Source of the DNA: a virus
Length of the DNA: 38,769 bases
Strand: one strand, 5' to 3'
Virus record (IMG/VR): IMGVR_UViG_3300031687_000042
Span: 1-38,769 of that record
Shown here: positions 1 through 6,237 of the stretch, piece after piece
Layout: every line of letters begins with the position of its first letter
Position numbering within the stretch: the first letter of the stretch is position 1
Program-made: the position numbers and the translations under genes
Notes under the pieces: generated by a model
What the model was told of the DNA's origin: nothing
The model's input: only the letters and a program-made list of their open reading frames with translations
The model's database searches: none

Positions 1-576
1 ACTTCTAATGCTTGCTCGTAATGTAGTATACATATCAATGTCGCCTGCAATACTACCAAATTCAATTAATGCTCTTGAATACTTTTCTTGTTCGCTTAGT
101 AACTTTGCGTACACAGTTCCTACGCCTGTTGCAGCCACAGCTCCGTACAATAGCATTTTACTGCCTTTACCAACTACAGTAGCTACCGCAGCGGCTTTAC
201 CTCTAACCGGTCCTGTTAAGTTTCCTATACCAACACCAGCATTATAAAGTAACTTAGCTACTTCGTGTGACATGTCTGCAATAGCGTTTGCAGGACTTGA
301 TCCACTTGTGATTGATTTTATTGCACTATTAGAAATTTTACCTGCTTCTGCTACTGCGTTTTCAGACAAACTAGCTTTCTTTGATGCTGAGTCTGCTCTA
401 CGTGTTGCAATTTTTGCTCGTGCTATAGCATCACCACCAGCTAAAACTGCGGATATCTGGCCTATAGTAATACGAACACCAGTTAGGTTAGCGTTAACCT
501 GATCTAGTGTATCCTCAGTAGCCCAAGGATACTGTTTTAAGAGTGTTGCAAAATATTGTTGCATGTCTGCTGCCAT
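1..576 (-). CDS. Probable tail tape-measure protein, N-terminal part (runs off window)
   Basis: The frame is open from the ATG at 576 to the left edge, giving 192 codons with no stop, so the gene is truncated by the window. The visible part is Ala/Ser/Lys-rich and mostly helical. A hydrophobic stretch at about residues 128-160 is typical of tape-measure proteins, which set tail length and later enter the host envelope. It starts with MAADMQQYFATLLKQYPWA. It is divergent from gp26 and the small -1-frame gene, which resemble tail-assembly chaperones, and this neighbourhood supports the call. No catalytic motif is visible. The start has only a weak ribosome binding site, but a late-type promoter box lies 51 bp upstream. 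The identification is inferred from composition and context; another large helical virion protein is possible. Confidence 0.5.
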   Translation of the reverse strand, partial: MAADMQQYFATLLKQYPWATEDTLDQVNANLTGVRITIGQISAVLAGGDAIARAKIATRRADSASKKASLSENAVAEAGKISNSAIKSITSGSSPANAIADMSHEVAKLLYNAGVGIGNLTGPVRGKAAAVATVVGKGSKMLLYGAVAATGVGTVYAKLLSEQEKYSRALIEFGSIAGDIDMYTTLRASIRS

Positions 577-602
577 TGTAAATTAACCGATGTTTTAACT
601 AT

Positions 603-610
603 GATAAATA
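603..610 (+). promoter_or_regulatory. T4-type late promoter for gp26
   Basis: GATAAATA matches the T4 late promoter core TATAAATA in 7 of 8 bases. T4 spacing puts the start of transcription near 616, about 59 nt before the gp26 ATG. The same box recurs upstream of other structural genes in this window (7246, 13820, 27489). Confidence 0.6.
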
Positions 611-626
611 CTATTGTATTATACAG

Positions 627-634
627 TATTTATG
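627..634 (-). promoter_or_regulatory. T4-type late promoter for the tape-measure-like gene
   Basis: Reading leftward the sequence is CATAAATA, the same box found before gp25 and before the gene at 27516. Predicted transcription start is near 621, about 45 nt before the ATG at 576. It forms a symmetrical pair with the rightward box at 603-610. Confidence 0.55.
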
Positions 635-674
635 CTATTCATAATATATGTATATAATAGGAGAAAAAACACAA

Positions 675-1505
675 ATGACAAACCCATTAATTGAGGCATA
701 TCGTAAACCAGCGTTATATATTGCTTTGCCAAGTGGCGGTAAGTTTTACAAAACTAAACCAAAACTCAGTATAGACAATGAACTAGCAGTTTACGCAATG
801 ACAGCAAGGGACGAACTCATTTCTAAGAACCCAGACGCTTTGTTTAACGGAGAAGCCACAGTAAGTTTAATTCAAAGTTGTTGCCCTGACATTACAGACC
901 CAGAGTCTATGCCAGTTGGCGATTTACTTGTAATTTTAGTCGGCATTAGACAAGCAAGTTATGGAAAAAATATTGATGTAGACATCAAATGCCCAGAGTG
1001 TAATTTTGATAATCAGTTAACTATTGATGCATCTATTATGTTATCTAACATGGATACAAGCAAAGAAACAACACATGTTACGTTAGCAAATGGATTCAAG
1101 ATAGACTGTTTACCATACACGCTACGTGATAGAACTGTATTACAGATACAGCAAATTAAACAAAATAAGATGATTCAAGGACTAGCAGACGAGAAACTAG
1201 ATGACGCTGGAAGGCAAGAATTGTTCGGAAAAACGTTTGTAGAAATTGCTGAGTTAACTGTAAAACTAATTACTAATAGTATTGTAAGTGTACAGGCTAA
1301 AGATACAGATCAAATAACAGACAAGGAACTAATAGGTGAATGGTTGCAGTCTATAACTAGACAAGACTATGATGTTATTAAAGACAAGATAGAAAAACTA
1401 AGTGAAAGCGGATTAGAAACTAAGTTTAATGCATCTTGTCAGGACTGTGCTCACACGTGGAAAACTGCTGTTGATTTAGACATTGCAAATTTTTTCGAGG
1501 GTTGA
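675..1505 (+). CDS. 26: gp26-like baseplate hub / tail-assembly protein
   Basis: This 276-aa protein belongs to the T4 gp26 family (T4 baseplate protein). Two CxxC pairs, at C106/C109 (CPEC) and C255/C258 (CQDC), look like a zinc ribbon split between the middle and the C-terminus. In T4 gp26 is needed for hub assembly but has not been placed in the mature tail structure, so a chaperone role is plausible. I chose the ATG at 675 rather than the in-frame ATG at 648, because AGGAGA at 659-664 lies before 675 and inside the longer reading. The stop overlaps the TTG of the next gene (TTGA). The last codons contain a slippery run and a hairpin that may fuse this protein to the downstream -1 frame. 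Confidence 0.8.
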   Translation: MTNPLIEAYRKPALYIALPSGGKFYKTKPKLSIDNELAVYAMTARDELISKNPDALFNGEATVSLIQSCCPDITDPESMPVGDLLVILVGIRQASYGKNIDVDIKCPECNFDNQLTIDASIMLSNMDTSKETTHVTLANGFKIDCLPYTLRDRTVLQIQQIKQNKMIQGLADEKLDDAGRQELFGKTFVEIAELTVKLITNSIVSVQAKDTDQITDKELIGEWLQSITRQDYDVIKDKIEKLSESGLETKFNASCQDCAHTWKTAVDLDIANFFEG

Positions 1506-1522
1506 TATCTTCTCGTCAACCC
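1487..1522 (+). promoter_or_regulatory. Candidate programmed -1 ribosomal frameshift signal
   Basis: In the gp26 frame the heptamer A_AAT_TTT (1487-1493) is followed at once by T_TTT_TTC (1490-1496). Both fit X_XXY_YYZ. After the first heptamer come 5 nt, then a perfect 7-bp stem, GGGTTGA (1499-1505) with TCAACCC (1516-1522), around a 10-nt loop. The downstream ORF lies in the -1 frame, which is open from 1475 to 1732. A slip would give a fusion of about 352 aa. The arrangement matches the lambda G/GT type of tail-chaperone signal; that it functions here is inference. Confidence 0.65.
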
Positions 1523-1732
1523 GAAGAAATACTTAGAATAGTAGAACGTTATCAAAAAGACATGGAAACTGCTGAAAGTAATTATTTAGATATAGTTATA
1601 CGTAGTGAAGGTACGATTGGTTACAAAGACATCATGGGTATGCCAGTTGACAGTATTAAATTGTTAATTGAGAGAATGAATCACAGAGTTGAAGAAATCA
1701 ACAAAAACAATGCTAGAGCTGCTCGCCGGTAA
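1502..1732 (+). CDS. Small tail-assembly protein in -1 frame of gp26 (gp51 position)
   Basis: This 76-aa acidic, helical protein starts at a TTG that shares three bases with the gp26 stop (TTGA). In T4 the gene following 26 is 51, a hub assembly catalyst, but T4 gp51 is much longer and I see no sequence identity that proves homology. The only purine-rich stretch, GAGGG at 1497-1501, abuts the TTG and is too close for normal initiation. Expression may therefore be by -1 frameshifting from gp26, or by coupled re-initiation; an internal ATG at 1562 is another option. A short helical protein fused by frameshift to a larger one, next to a tape-measure gene, is the hallmark of tail-assembly chaperones. 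Its 3' end overlaps the convergent gene by 20 bp. Confidence 0.65.
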   Translation: MISSRQPEEILRIVERYQKDMETAESNYLDIVIRSEGTIGYKDIMGMPVDSIKLLIERMNHRVEEINKNNARAARR

Positions 1733-2159
1733 TTGCTTTATAGTAATCCGCAGGCCAATCGCTATAATAGCCTGTTGTTTTTAGATGCTTACGTTTTGTA
1801 AGTATATCACCCTTTAATTGAATAAACACACAGTCAGTAAAGTTCTTTACAAAGTGTCCACTACTACGTGTACTAGTAAAGTATAATAGATCAGGATTAG
1901 CAAGCATAGCTTCTTCGCAGAATTTTTCTACAGGGTCTATATTATCTATATCACCCAACCACGCAATACCAATTTCAAATGTATCTCGGTCAAACGTATT
2001 AAGTTGCGTTAAGTCTTCACGAGCATCAATGAATTGTATTTTTTGTTGGAGTCTTGCTTTACGTGCATATGGACAAACTGGAAAGCCAGAGTCCTGCTTA
2101 GATTCTATGGAAGTTTCACTCCATTCTAAGAACTTGGTAATAAAGTCGGAATATGTCAT
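1713..2159 (-). CDS. Conserved-looking hypothetical protein, 148 aa
   Basis: I do not recognise this protein with confidence. It is a soluble protein with no membrane segment or signal peptide. A CPYARKARL motif near residues 29-37 resembles the CPFA-type motif of the DUF1415 family, but the rest is too divergent to claim membership. The gene is the last of the leftward block and overlaps the end of the rightward -1-frame gene by 20 bp. A perfect TATAAATA late box at 2315-2322 drives it through a leader of about 150 nt with several perfect hairpins. No clear Shine-Dalgarno sequence precedes the ATG at 2159, so the leader structure may affect its translation. Confidence 0.7.
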   Translation of the reverse strand: MTYSDFITKFLEWSETSIESKQDSGFPVCPYARKARLQQKIQFIDAREDLTQLNTFDRDTFEIGIAWLGDIDNIDPVEKFCEEAMLANPDLLYFTSTRSSGHFVKNFTDCVFIQLKGDILTKRKHLKTTGYYSDWPADYYKAITGEQL

Positions 2160-2192
2160 TTATATTGTTATCTACTGTATGTTATTGTTATC

Positions 2193-2274
2193 GATGTCTT
2201 ACGACATCATCAGTATCACATAGCTAACGCTATGTTCACTGTTTATTGCTTACGCTAAGTTAAAGTGTTTAACT
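2193..2274 (-). promoter_or_regulatory. Hairpin cluster in the 5' leader of the 148-aa gene
   Basis: Three perfect stem-loops lie in series: 2258-2274 (7-bp stem, 3-nt loop), 2218-2235 (7-bp stem, 4-nt loop) and 2193-2208 (6-bp stem, 4-nt loop). Two of the loops read GTTA and GTAA on the transcribed strand. They occupy about half of the predicted leader between the late promoter and the ATG at 2159. Their function is unknown; possibilities are mRNA stability, processing or translational control. Confidence 0.45.
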
Positions 2275-2314
2275 GTATTAGACATAAACAATTTTTTTAT
2301 ATCTTACTCTATGT

Positions 2315-2322
2315 TATTTATA
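2315..2322 (-). promoter_or_regulatory. T4-type late promoter (perfect TATAAATA)
   Basis: Reading leftward the sequence is TATAAATA, identical to the T4 late consensus. Predicted start is near 2309, leaving a leader of about 150 nt before the gene at 2159. It lies downstream of the ncRNA terminator, so the 148-aa gene would be transcribed separately and late. Confidence 0.6.
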
Positions 2323-2351
2323 TAATGGTTACTTCACAAGATATTTTATTC

Positions 2352-2378
2352 ACACTTAGCCTGTATAGGGCCAAGTGT
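2352..2378 (-). repeat. 10-bp inverted repeat just past the ncRNA terminator
   Basis: ACACTTAGCC (2352-2361) and GGCCAAGTGT (2369-2378) pair over ten positions around a 7-nt loop. The one imperfect position is a G-U wobble in leftward RNA but an A-C mismatch in rightward RNA, which favours leftward transcription. It may act as a second structural barrier behind the terminator. No U-tract follows it. Confidence 0.5.
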
Positions 2379-2400
2379 AAAAAAAACTTCACATAGAAGT
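2379..2400 (-). terminator. Intrinsic terminator of the ncRNA
   Basis: On the leftward strand ACTTC (2400-2396), a 5-nt TATGT loop and GAAGT (2390-2386) form a stem extended by weaker G-U pairs, followed by a run of eight T (2386-2379). This is a classic rho-independent terminator. Confidence 0.75.
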
Positions 2401-2821
2401 CCACCCACAAGTACTATAGTAAACCTAGTTTAACACCTAGGAAGGGCGGTTATGCTGTACCCTTATTACATACTGCTTTATTAACGCAGAAACATCCTTT
2501 GCCATAGTATCGACTTCCGGACTATCCTCAAGTTACGAGCGTTCGTAGAGCTTGATCATTTTGATTTGTCAAATCAGTGTATTGACGTTGTTGGCACACC
2601 AGTATCCAGCCACACGTTAAATGTAACCTCAAGGTGAGTCGAGCTGTCTCGACCAAACTGAGCCTCAGTGCCTATGTTAGCCTATAATGTTTTAAGTTGT
2701 TGTGCCGGTATTTGCGTGACTTTGTGTCTGGGTAACATACGGTCCCGAGGGAGTTGTTATATACACTAATTATACATTGTTTTAATAATCAGCTTCAAAC
2801 AAGGTCAAAACCTTATTTCTT
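2379..2821 (-). ncRNA. Putative large structured non-coding RNA, about 440 nt
   Basis: No credible reading frame lies in this stretch, yet it has a complete transcription unit: a consensus sigma70-type promoter at 2828-2856 and an intrinsic terminator at 2379-2400. On the leftward strand many short stems can form in order: 2801-2814 (5 bp), 2657-2669 (6 bp), 2638-2653 (6-bp stem, ACAG loop), 2562-2576 (6 bp), a two-part arm at 2528-2555 (5 bp plus 5 bp with an ACGC loop), 2442-2464 (5 bp) and 2424-2441 (5 bp). A long-range helix, GGCACA (2701-2706) with TGTGCC (2593-2598), would close a domain of about 100 nt. I do not recognise a known RNA class. Size, location in a phage and ornate folding recall GOLLD- or ROOL-like phage RNAs, but no shared motif was established. 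That it is a functional RNA is inference. Confidence 0.6.
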
Positions 2822-2827
2822 GTTTTT

Positions 2828-2856
2828 ACTATAACAGAAGAGTACTGTGTTGTCAA
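2828..2856 (-). promoter_or_regulatory. Sigma70-type promoter for the ncRNA
   Basis: Leftward, TTGACA (2856-2851) is followed by a 17-bp spacer and TATAGT (2833-2828). This is a perfect -35 and a 5/6 -10 at ideal spacing. Predicted start is near 2821. The -35 overlaps the stop codon of the GIY-YIG gene. Confidence 0.7.
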
Positions 2857-3302
2857 CCATTCTTAAGATGTTCTGTCAAAATGCGTGAGCTACCTACTCT
2901 TACGTTAATAATGCCGTTGTAGTATTCATCGGATTCTAATACTCTACGGTCGAACTGTTCCTTTGCTTCTAAGTAACTTAATACTCCTCGGCTAGGACAG
3001 TAGTGTAAAATTTGTCTAGTGAACTTGTTTTCACCTAGTGTTAAGATGTCAGCATTCAAATGATCTGAAGAACCCCAATAGGTTTCCCAATCACTTTCTT
3101 TAGTGCCTCGTCTTTTATTCTTTCTTCCTTTAAGCGGTGGTTTAGTTGTTTTAAACCTTGCTAACTTCTTACCTATGTACTTGCGGTCGTTAGTAGTATT
3201 TGTAATTAAGTATACAAATCCTTCAACGCCTTCTGGAATCTCTGTGACTACTTTATTATTGTATGTCCATGGGACATTACTTTTCTTCTTTGTACCACTC
3301 AT
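2853..3302 (-). CDS. GIY-YIG nuclease-like protein (SegE-type)
   Basis: The 149-aa protein has the two-part GIY-YIG signature: VYLI at residues 30-33 and KYIG at 41-44, with Arg49 in the spacing expected for the catalytic arginine. The length and single compact domain resemble the small Seg-type free-standing endonucleases of T4-like phages rather than intron homing enzymes with a DNA-binding extension. The C-terminal half (CPSRGVLSYLEAKEQF) is Glu/Arg-rich and could supply the metal-binding Glu. It sits between gp46 and the putative ncRNA, leftward like both, and its start overlaps the 55-aa ORF by 26 bp. Free-standing Seg enzymes often spread by cutting a related phage near their own locus; that activity is inferred from family, not seen here. 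Confidence 0.75.
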   Translation of the reverse strand: MSGTKKKSNVPWTYNNKVVTEIPEGVEGFVYLITNTTNDRKYIGKKLARFKTTKPPLKGRKNKRRGTKESDWETYWGSSDHLNADILTLGENKFTRQILHYCPSRGVLSYLEAKEQFDRRVLESDEYYNGIINVRVGSSRILTEHLKNG

Positions 3303-3444
3303 TTATTAATCTTTTAATTCTGTCTAATGTATCTATTCCTATAGTTACTTGATCTATTGTATTTGGAGCATGCATTAATACATACTCTGGATTATTATAA
3401 TCTTCCAATTTTAATTCTCTCTGGTCGTTGTCCAGGTTATGCAT
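3277..3444 (-). CDS. Small acidic hypothetical protein, 55 aa
   Basis: The ATG at 3444 overlaps the gp46 stop codon region (GATGCATAA), and the frame runs 55 codons to a TAA at 3277, reading MHNLDNDQRELKLEDYNNPE at the start and ending in a Lys/Glu-rich tail. It fills an otherwise unexplained 134-bp gap and overlaps the GIY-YIG start by 26 bp, as expected for a compact, translationally coupled phage operon. Composition is ordinary for a soluble, partly helical protein. I recognise no domain. It could also be a chance ORF, since no strong ribosome binding site precedes it. Confidence 0.55.
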   Translation of the reverse strand: MHNLDNDQRELKLEDYNNPEYVLMHAPNTIDQVTIGIDTLDRIKRLINEWYKEEK

Positions 3445-5212
3445 CAATTACTTCTATCTCAGTATTAAATGTAGTGAAGCCGTTTTCTTTTGTAACTTGC
3501 AATACGCTGTTAACACGGCCTACTAATTCATCACGATGAGATATAAGTAAAATATTCTTATGCCTATCACGTTCCATTTTCTTAAGAACTCCTAATGCAC
3601 TTTCCACACCTACAGTATCCATTCCACTGTCAACTAGTTCATCAATGCAAACTAAGTTAATAGGGTGATTCATGCTTTCAAAAACATCTCTAAAACTCCA
3701 ACTAAGGCCAAGTATCAATCTGTTACGTTCACCTCTACTTAAATTGTCAAAGTCTAAATCCTGTCCTAGCTGTGTAATAGTTATAGTAAGATCGCTTTGG
3801 AACTGTACCTCATGTGGTAAGCCTAAGCGTGTAATATAATATTCTAGACGTGTGTTTAGGAACTGTAGATTCTGTTCAATAATTTTCTTACGTATAAAAC
3901 TATCTTTGTTAGTTAACAGTTTTAACAAAAAGTCTTGATGTTCTTTTAGTTCCTCAAGTCTATTTACCTCCAGCCAACTTATCTCTTGCATGCCAGTTTC
4001 ATTTAATGAAACAATTTGGTCTACATATGGATCTGTTTCTTCGCTAGTTGTTTCTAGTAAACGCTTATTAGATGCAATCTTATTTTGATGTTCATATGCT
4101 TCTTTTAAGCTATTATATTCAATACGTGGTGCATCGCCCAACACGCCTACTTCATTAAGTGCAATTTTGTATTCTTCAATAGTAGCATTGTCTTTGTCAA
4201 TGTGAACTTGACTTTCTGCTACTGCTTCTGTTTTACTTTTAATAATTTTTTCATGTGCTTCGTCATGTAGTTCTTGTCCACATGCATAACATTTTTGTTC
4301 TAATGTAGTATCTAGGTCTTCTTGTGCTTTGTCTAAGCGTCTTTGTTCACGTCCTAAACTACTTGTAAGTTTAGCAATTTCTGCATTTAATGTATCTATT
4401 TGTGTTCGCTTTTCATTAAACAATGCAAACTCGCCGTGTGCTAATAACTCTGCTTCAATGTCAATATGTTCTAATGCATTAATCTCACTAGCGTATTCGT
4501 TTAGCTTATCTTCTTGTTTATTGGACCAATGTGTTTGTCTACGCTCCAAGTCCTTGATAGTAGAACCAATACGATCATTGGCTTCTTGTGCGCCTTTGAT
4601 ACGATATGATTCTTCTGTTACTCTATCCTTTGTACCTTTGAGAAGCTCTTTAAGTATATCAGCTTTCTGACTTAGCTTTGTAATACCTAGTAGCTGTTCA
4701 ATCATTTCACGCTGATCATTAGCTCGCATACTTAGGAAAGGTTCTGTGTACGTATTTAATGCAACAATGTGTTTAAACATTGTATGACTCATACCAAGCA
4801 CATCCTCAATAACCTTTTGACTCTGCCTGCCTTCGCCTTGCATCTCATCAGTTACACCTTCGTTACTATCAACATTGTTAACAAGTAACTTGAATATGTT
4901 TTGCTTGCGTCCACGTTCAATACGATAACTAATACCGTCTTTATCAAAGTCAACAGTGACTAACATGTTCTTATTATTAGTCTTGTTAACTAAGTTATCC
5001 TTTTTAATATTGTACAATGCATTACCATACAATGCATAACTTAGTGCATTAATGATGGTTGTTTTGCCTGTACCATTACGTGAACCATCTCCACCTAAGT
5101 CAATGTTGTTACCTAACACAAGTGTTAGTCCGTGTACATCAAAGTGGATAGCCTGTGTGACGTTACCCACACTCATAAAGTTCTTTACAGTGATATTTTT
5201 AATTTTCAGCAT
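3437..5212 (-). CDS. 46: gp46 recombination endonuclease subunit (Rad50/SbcC-like ATPase)
   Basis: This 591-aa SMC-type ATPase works with gp47 (Mre11/SbcD-like) to resect DNA ends for recombination-dependent replication and host DNA breakdown. The Walker A motif is at residues 43-52 (GSRNGTGKTT). Long coiled-coil arms flank a zinc-hook CYAC at 308-311. The ABC signature LSRGE is at 491-495, Walker B VCIDE at 521-525, the D-loop DSGMD at 528-532 and the H-loop SHRDEL at 558-563. All key residues are present and the length is near that of T4 gp46 (about 560 aa). It starts 2 nt after the gp47 stop, in the T4 gene order 55-47-46 on the same strand. Confidence 0.95.
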   Translation of the reverse strand: MLKIKNITVKNFMSVGNVTQAIHFDVHGLTLVLGNNIDLGGDGSRNGTGKTTIINALSYALYGNALYNIKKDNLVNKTNNKNMLVTVDFDKDGISYRIERGRKQNIFKLLVNNVDSNEGVTDEMQGEGRQSQKVIEDVLGMSHTMFKHIVALNTYTEPFLSMRANDQREMIEQLLGITKLSQKADILKELLKGTKDRVTEESYRIKGAQEANDRIGSTIKDLERRQTHWSNKQEDKLNEYASEINALEHIDIEAELLAHGEFALFNEKRTQIDTLNAEIAKLTSSLGREQRRLDKAQEDLDTTLEQKCYACGQELHDEAHEKIIKSKTEAVAESQVHIDKDNATIEEYKIALNEVGVLGDAPRIEYNSLKEAYEHQNKIASNKRLLETTSEETDPYVDQIVSLNETGMQEISWLEVNRLEELKEHQDFLLKLLTNKDSFIRKKIIEQNLQFLNTRLEYYITRLGLPHEVQFQSDLTITITQLGQDLDFDNLSRGERNRLILGLSWSFRDVFESMNHPINLVCIDELVDSGMDTVGVESALGVLKKMERDRHKNILLISHRDELVGRVNSVLQVTKENGFTTFNTEIEVIDA

Positions 5213-5214
5213 GT

Positions 5215-6237
5215 TTAAGTTGTCAGTCCTGTATAAATGTCTACTAAAATTTCTTTCTTAATAGTATCGCTTTGTACTGAATCAAGTTGCGTTAATACAA
5301 TTGTATCTACGTTTTCAACTTGTATATCAATACCTTTGTTCCAGTCTTGCGTGTGTTCTTCTTTCTTACTTGGCATAAGAGCAATCTCACGCAAATCATA
5401 TTGTTTAGCAAATGTTTCTTTAATAAAGTTTGCTTCTTCATATGTAATGCCAACGTCTAAGCTAACACGTGCATACGTTTTGTTAGAAAGATACTTGTCT
5501 GGATTATCAATAAGTTTACTAAGCGTTAGTGTTCTATATTTTGGAGCCTCTGGCCAAGCAAGGTATTCAATTGTGCCATCCCAATCTAAGAACGTACAGC
5601 CCCTATCATCATCCCATGCATCAGCATAGTTGTGAGGGAAGCAGTTACCAGGATAAATTACATTACCTTTTACTTGACGTTTATGGAAGTGTCCACTGAA
5701 TACTTTCTCAGGTCGAGAAAGATCTTCTGCTTTAAGTCCACCGTGGTCGGGCATTTGTACAAGTGCGTTCATGTAGAAGCTTGGTAATTCAAAATGACCA
5801 AACATATACTTACAATCAATTTCTTTTAGCTTCTTCCACTCATCATCACACAACCAAGGAATAAACGCAATGCCATCTTCGATAAACATACTTTCATTGA
5901 TCATTCTGATTTTAGGAAAGTCTTGAATCATAGACAAACTATGTATCTCACGTTTCTCTCTATAATACAAATCATGATTACCTGTAATCATAATAACTTC
6001 ATCAAAGCTATCATTGAGCTTACGTAAATTACTTGTAGTATAATTTAATGTACTAACGTTAATACTTGCTCTGTTATGATGCCAGTCGCCTAAGAAGAAA
6101 CATTTTTTAATGCCTCGCTTATGTGCTTCGTCTATCATCCAAGTAATGAAGTCTTCACAATCCTGATTATGATGTCTACTGTTATTCTTCATGCCGAAGT
6201 GTATATCAGTAAATATTACCGCTTTATCAAAAAACAT
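5215..6237 (-). CDS. 47: gp47 recombination endonuclease subunit (Mre11/SbcD-like)
   Basis: The 340-aa protein carries the calcineurin-like phosphoesterase motifs in order: D11xH13 (DIH), GDWHHN from residue 50, GNHD at 86-89, GHF at 147-149 and GHFH at 182-185. These bind the two metal ions of Mre11-family nucleases. The C-terminal third would contact gp46. Length matches T4 gp47 (339 aa). Its ATG directly abuts the gp55 stop, and GGAGA near the end of gp55 gives it a ribosome binding site, so the three genes are one operon read from the promoter at 7200-7229. Confidence 0.95.
   Translation of the reverse strand: MFFDKAVIFTDIHFGMKNNSRHHNQDCEDFITWMIDEAHKRGIKKCFFLGDWHHNRASINVSTLNYTTSNLRKLNDSFDEVIMITGNHDLYYREKREIHSLSMIQDFPKIRMINESMFIEDGIAFIPWLCDDEWKKLKEIDCKYMFGHFELPSFYMNALVQMPDHGGLKAEDLSRPEKVFSGHFHKRQVKGNVIYPGNCFPHNYADAWDDDRGCTFLDWDGTIEYLAWPEAPKYRTLTLSKLIDNPDKYLSNKTYARVSLDVGITYEEANFIKETFAKQYDLREIALMPSKKEEHTQDWNKGIDIQVENVDTIVLTQLDSVQSDTIKKEILVDIYTGLTT

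Noticed and set aside
8-502. Rightward ORFs of 79 and 76 aa at the left edge
   Set aside because: They are antisense to the longer tape-measure-like leftward frame, which has plausible protein composition, an ATG and a late promoter.
648-674. gp26 start at the ATG at 648
   Set aside because: The ribosome binding site AGGAGA lies inside this extension and points to the ATG at 675.
2517-2529. GAGGATAGTCCGG in the ncRNA, similar to the RNase P RNA P4 motif GAGGAAAGTCCGG
   Set aside because: The matching 3' P4 strand and the expected spacing of over 200 nt were not found; one short match does not support RNase P RNA.
2379-2821. Group I intron, tmRNA or tRNA array in the non-coding region
   Set aside because: No interrupted gene, no P-Q-R-S core, no tag frame and no T-loop consensus were seen.
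2801-2825. Rightward terminator formed by AAGGT/ACCTT followed by a T-rich stretch
   Set aside because: The T-tract is interrupted and 5 nt from the stem; the same stem fits better as the first helix of the leftward RNA.
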